From assembly GCA_964613045.1 (NCBI GenBank), contig CAZTFS010000045.1, forward strand, positions 1 to 17,873: a DNA stretch of 17,873 nucleotides, in the 5' to 3' direction. How positions within the stretch are numbered: the stretch's first letter is position 1; each line of letters begins with the position of its first letter. Shown in pieces: positions 15,546 through 17,873 of the stretch. Origin of the DNA: UBA1081 sp964613045 (GTDB lineage Bacteria; Bacillota; Clostridia; Oscillospirales; Acutalibacteraceae). The position numbers were made by a program, and so were the translations under genes. The notes beneath the pieces are model-generated. The model was not told the origin of the DNA. It saw only the letters and a program-made list of their open reading frames with translations, and did no database searches.

Positions 15546-15659
15546 AAAGCGGCAAGAAGCTTGCCTGAGATAAGAGATAATAGACAATATTGAATAGTTA
15601 ACAGATATGCTGTATTTTACGCCGCTTTTGTACTGTTCGTATTCTCTATTGTCTCTTAT
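15545..15659. repeat. Interleaved inverted repeats downstream of tRNA-Leu
   Basis: Three structures lie in this gene-free stretch. A 6-bp hairpin GGCAAG-AAG-CTTGCC spans 15551-15565. A 9-nt perfect inverted repeat pairs AAAAGCGGC (15545-15553) with GCCGCTTTT (15621-15629). A 20-nt inverted repeat (15570-15589 with 15640-15659) matches at 18 of 20 positions. The two long pairs are interleaved, not nested. None has a typical terminator T-run of six or more, though the region presumably ends the tRNA transcript. It could be a degenerate MITE-like element. Confidence 0.75.
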
Positions 15660-15713
15660 TTGTATTTCCGCTATAAGCAAAGCAAAACGAAACGATAAAA
15701 AGGGCTGATAAAA

Positions 15714-16253
15714 TTGTCAAAAGTTGTACTTCTCAATGCGTCCCCCAACAGTGACGGGCATACGGCTTATCTTACGAATATTTTTATGTCACAATGTCCT
15801 CATGAAATCACCGTATATAATATGTATAGAGAAAACGTGGCACCGTGTACGGGTTGCGGATACTGTGAAAAAGCAAAAAAGTGCAGAATGAATGATACTG
15901 ACATGATAATTGACGATATTCTTTCATGTGAGTATATTATTTTTGCCTCCCCTGTATACTGCTACTCCTTCCCTGCCCCGATGAAGGCTTTTTTAGACAG
16001 ATTACAGCCTTATTACAGCGATGAAAAATATAAAAATCCCGCCTTTGACCGTAAAGGCTTTGTACTTGCCACATGCGGTAAAAGCGGAAAATTTTCTGTT
16101 GATGTAATCGAAAAACAAAGCAGAATAGCCTTTATTGAGCTGTCTGCTTCGTTTGAAGGAATTTATTTATTTTCAAACACTGACAAGATATCTGCTTTAC
16201 AAAAGGATGAGATCTGTAAAGTAAAGGAACTTGCAGAAAAATTTTTTAATTAA
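15714..16253 (+). CDS. Iron-sulfur flavoprotein-like NAD(P)H-dependent oxidoreductase
   Basis: This 179-residue flavodoxin-fold protein belongs to the NADPH-dependent FMN reductase group. NASPNSDGHT (8-17) is the FMN phosphate loop. SPVYCYSFPAPMKAFLDRLQPY (split as residues 79-88 and 89-100) is the conserved flavin and dimer segment. Cys45, 48, 51 and 57 form CX2CX2CX5C, the compact cysteine motif known from archaeal and clostridial iron-sulfur flavoproteins that carry a 4Fe-4S cluster. A role in electron transfer or in detoxifying oxidants is inferred from the family. The start is TTG at 15714, preceded by AAAAAGGG 9 nt upstream; no ATG fits the conserved N-terminus. The last 8 bp overlap the convergent PHP-domain gene. 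No promoter was found in the repeat-rich upstream region. Confidence 0.9.
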   Translation: MSKVVLLNASPNSDGHTAYLTNIFMSQCPHEITVYNMYRENVAPCTGCGYCEKAKKCRMNDTDMIIDDILSCEYIIFASPVYCYSFPAPMKAFLDRLQPYYSDEKYKNPAFDRKGFVLATCGKSGKFSVDVIEKQSRIAFIELSASFEGIYLFSNTDKISALQKDEICKVKELAEKFFN

Positions 16254-16917
16254 GCTTTTTCAGCTCATATCTGCCTGCAAGAAGCTCAGCTCTGAACTCC
16301 TTGACATCCTTAACAGCACGGTCGAATGCCATTCCTGCCCTTGCAAGATCTTCATATTCATGAAAATCTGATCCGGCGGTGGTTATGAAGCCGTGTTTTT
16401 TTGCCCACATTTCTGCGATATTATTGGATGAATCATGTCTTCTGTTTCCGTTATATATCTCGATACCGTCAATATATCTGGGATTTGTTATGGTTGAATC
16501 GATTCTGAAAGGATGAGCCTGAATAACAGTCAGCTGATTCTTTTCCGCAAGCTTTTTGAATTGCTTTGCATTCATGGTGATGATCTCTTCATGGTCATAA
16601 AGAAACTGTTCATCAATACCGTAAACAAGATAGTCGTTATCGTTTTCGGGAAAACGAAGTTCAATGCCGAGCATAACCGAGAATGTTTCAGTTGCACATT
16701 TTTTTGCATTGTGATAACCACGCAGAAAATAGTCAATCTTCTCTGTCCATGTATCACCGGGATATTTATTCTCAAAACAGTCCGAAGAGAAGTGATCGGT
16801 GACAACGACTCCCGAATATCCTGCATTTTTATAAAGTTCTGCTGCTGCTTCGGCACTGATGTGTGCACATGTGCTTACATCCGACGTGTGAAAATGTGCT
16901 TCATATAGATATTTCAT
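16246..16917 (-). CDS. PHP-domain metal-dependent phosphoesterase
   Basis: This 223-residue protein covers one complete PHP domain. The four family motifs are present: HFHTS (His8, His10), TDHF (Asp41, His42), GIE with Glu86, and QAHPFR (His135) followed by GSDFHEYED (Asp184, His186). These ligate a two- or three-metal centre that hydrolyses phosphoesters. No polymerase or histidinol-phosphatase extension is present, so the substrate cannot be named; small PHP proteins include phosphatases acting on nucleotides or histidinol phosphate. The ATG at 16917 has GAGG 10 nt upstream and a promoter at 16943-16971. It overlaps the flavoprotein gene by 8 bp tail to tail and is divergent from the oxidoreductase at the right edge. 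Confidence 0.93.
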   Translation of the reverse strand: MKYLYEAHFHTSDVSTCAHISAEAAAELYKNAGYSGVVVTDHFSSDCFENKYPGDTWTEKIDYFLRGYHNAKKCATETFSVMLGIELRFPENDNDYLVYGIDEQFLYDHEEIITMNAKQFKKLAEKNQLTVIQAHPFRIDSTITNPRYIDGIEIYNGNRRHDSSNNIAEMWAKKHGFITTAGSDFHEYEDLARAGMAFDRAVKDVKEFRAELLAGRYELKKLN

Positions 16918-16942
16918 TTTTCAATTACCTCACTTTTAAGTT

Positions 16943-16971
16943 ATTATATTACTTCTTTTTTGGTTTTTCAA
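16943..16971 (-). promoter_or_regulatory. Sigma-A promoter of the PHP-domain gene
   Basis: On the minus strand, TTGAAA (16966-16971) and TATAAT (16943-16948) are separated by 17 bp, with a leader of about 20 nt to the ATG at 16917. Confidence 0.85.
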
Positions 16972-16989
16972 TAATATTACAAAAAAATA

Positions 16990-17018
16990 TTGCATTAGCC
17001 ATTTATTTCTGATAATAT
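16990..17018 (+). promoter_or_regulatory. Probable promoter of the Gfo/Idh/MocA gene
   Basis: TTGCAT (16990-16995) and TAATAT (17013-17018) are separated by 17 bp. An alternative -10, GATAAT at 17011, would leave only 15 bp. The leader to the ATG at 17048 would be about 22 nt. Confidence 0.65.
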
Positions 17019-17047
17019 TTAAGATGGATTTTAAGGAGGTTATACAA

Positions 17048-17873
17048 ATGAACAAATTAAAAGCTGCCGTTATCGGCGTGGGAAGCATCAGTCAGGAACA
17101 CATAAACGGATATTTAAACAATCCCAATGTTGAGCTTTACGCTTTTTGCGATATAAACGAGGAAAGGCTTTATCAGAAAGCGGAAAAGTACGGCGTTGAC
17201 AAATCACGCTGTTTTACCGATAAGAACGAAATGCTCAAGGCTCTGCCCGAGATCGACATTGTAAGTGTTACGACATGGAACAGTGCTCATGCTGAATGCT
17301 CTATTGCTGCACTCAATGCAGGAAAGCACGTTATCTGCGAAAAGCCCATGGCTATCAACGCAAAGGAAGCTATGGAAATGAAAGAGGCTGCCGACAGAAA
17401 CGGTAAGCTCCTGCAGATAGGTTTTGTCAGACGTTTCGGCAATGACTGCAAGGTCGTTAAAGATTTTATTCAAGCCGGTAACTTCGGCGATATTTATTAC
17501 GCAAAGGCAACATACTTAAGAAGAAACGGAAATCCGGGCGGTTGGTTCGGCGACAAGTCACGTTCAGGCGGCGGTCCGCTTATCGACCTTGGCGTTCATG
17601 TTATCGACCTTGTAAGATATCTTTTAGGTTGTCCTCAGCCCGTATCGGTCTACGGTGCTACATTCCAAAAGCTCCTAAACAGACCCGATACAATAAAAAC
17701 AAAGGGCTACAAAGCTGCCGATGCAAAAAAAGGCGACATCTGTGACGTTGAAGACCTTGCATCCGCAATGATACGTTTTGATAACGGAGCTGTTCTGAGC
17801 ATCGAAGCCGCATTTTCGCTCAACATAAAAAATCCTGAGGGCGACATTCAGCTTTTCGGAACGAAGGCAGGCT
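17048..17873 (+). CDS. Gfo/Idh/MocA-family NAD(P)-dependent oxidoreductase (3' end outside window)
   Basis: The first 275 residues are present; the frame is open at the window edge. The N-terminus AAVIGVGSISQEH (residues 6-18) is the GxGxxx nucleotide-binding loop of a Rossmann fold. CEKPMA (97-102) carries the conserved Lys98-Pro-type EKP motif of this family. GGPLIDLGVHVIDL (175-188) contains the usual active-site His184 in the C-terminal beta-sheet domain. Members oxidise or epimerise sugars, inositols and related polyols, or act on biliverdin and other substrates. The exact substrate cannot be read from this part. The ATG is supported by a full AAGGAGGT 7 nt upstream. Expression of a sugar-modifying enzyme would fit a carbohydrate-using anaerobe, but no sugar operon is visible yet. 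Confidence 0.93.
   Translation, partial: MNKLKAAVIGVGSISQEHINGYLNNPNVELYAFCDINEERLYQKAEKYGVDKSRCFTDKNEMLKALPEIDIVSVTTWNSAHAECSIAALNAGKHVICEKPMAINAKEAMEMKEAADRNGKLLQIGFVRRFGNDCKVVKDFIQAGNFGDIYYAKATYLRRNGNPGGWFGDKSRSGGGPLIDLGVHVIDLVRYLLGCPQPVSVYGATFQKLLNRPDTIKTKGYKAADAKKGDICDVEDLASAMIRFDNGAVLSIEAAFSLNIKNPEGDIQLFGTKAG

Noticed and set aside
17204..17473. Minus-strand 89-codon frame at the right edge
   Set aside because: It lies inside the Gfo/Idh/MocA gene, whose Rossmann, EKP and His motifs fix the coding strand.

Overview
The window looks like a chromosomal segment of a gut-type member of the Clostridia, most likely Oscillospirales/Ruminococcaceae. The evidence is moderately AT-rich DNA, AGGAG-type ribosome binding sites, occasional TTG starts, near-consensus sigma-A promoters with 17-bp spacers, and secreted proteins ending in type I dockerin modules of the 'DARLVLR' kind. 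The assignment rests on protein style only; no rRNA is present.

Layout. Positions 1-548 hold no gene. They carry two arrays of a 7-bp minisatellite with a duplicated 35-bp flank, and between them a 14-bp repeat in the opposite orientation. From 4481 down to 549 runs a leftward operon: promoter, a secreted Cys-rich repeat protein with a dockerin, trmN6-like methyltransferase, rsmI, a small single-pass membrane protein, and a strong intrinsic terminator. A divergent promoter drives an RluA-type pseudouridine synthase to the right, which converges on and overlaps a small zinc-ribbon membrane protein. A consensus promoter then drives a cysteine-synthase-like PLP enzyme with unusual active-site loop residues, ending in a bidirectional terminator shared with a leftward two-CBS-domain protein.

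Positions 7174-15192 are dominated by two large leftward secreted genes, each with its own promoter. One is an 834-residue C39-like cysteine peptidase/SH3/Ig-like/dockerin protein. The other is a 1788-residue exported protein of no family I recognise, with internal duplication. After this comes tRNA-Leu(CAA) with a consensus promoter, then an unexplained pair of interleaved inverted repeats, an iron-sulfur flavoprotein-like gene, a convergent PHP-domain phosphoesterase, and the 5' part of a Gfo/Idh/MocA oxidoreductase running off the right edge.

How the genes fit together. Three of the largest genes encode exported proteins, two with dockerins, so the cell probably displays proteins on a cohesin-bearing surface scaffold. 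No cohesin or carbohydrate-active enzyme is seen here. The housekeeping genes (trmN6, rsmI, rluA-type, tRNA-Leu) concern RNA modification and translation. The most novel-looking items are the giant duplicated exported protein, the eight-fold Cys/His repeat dockerin protein that heads an RNA-methyltransferase operon, and the heptamer minisatellite cassettes.
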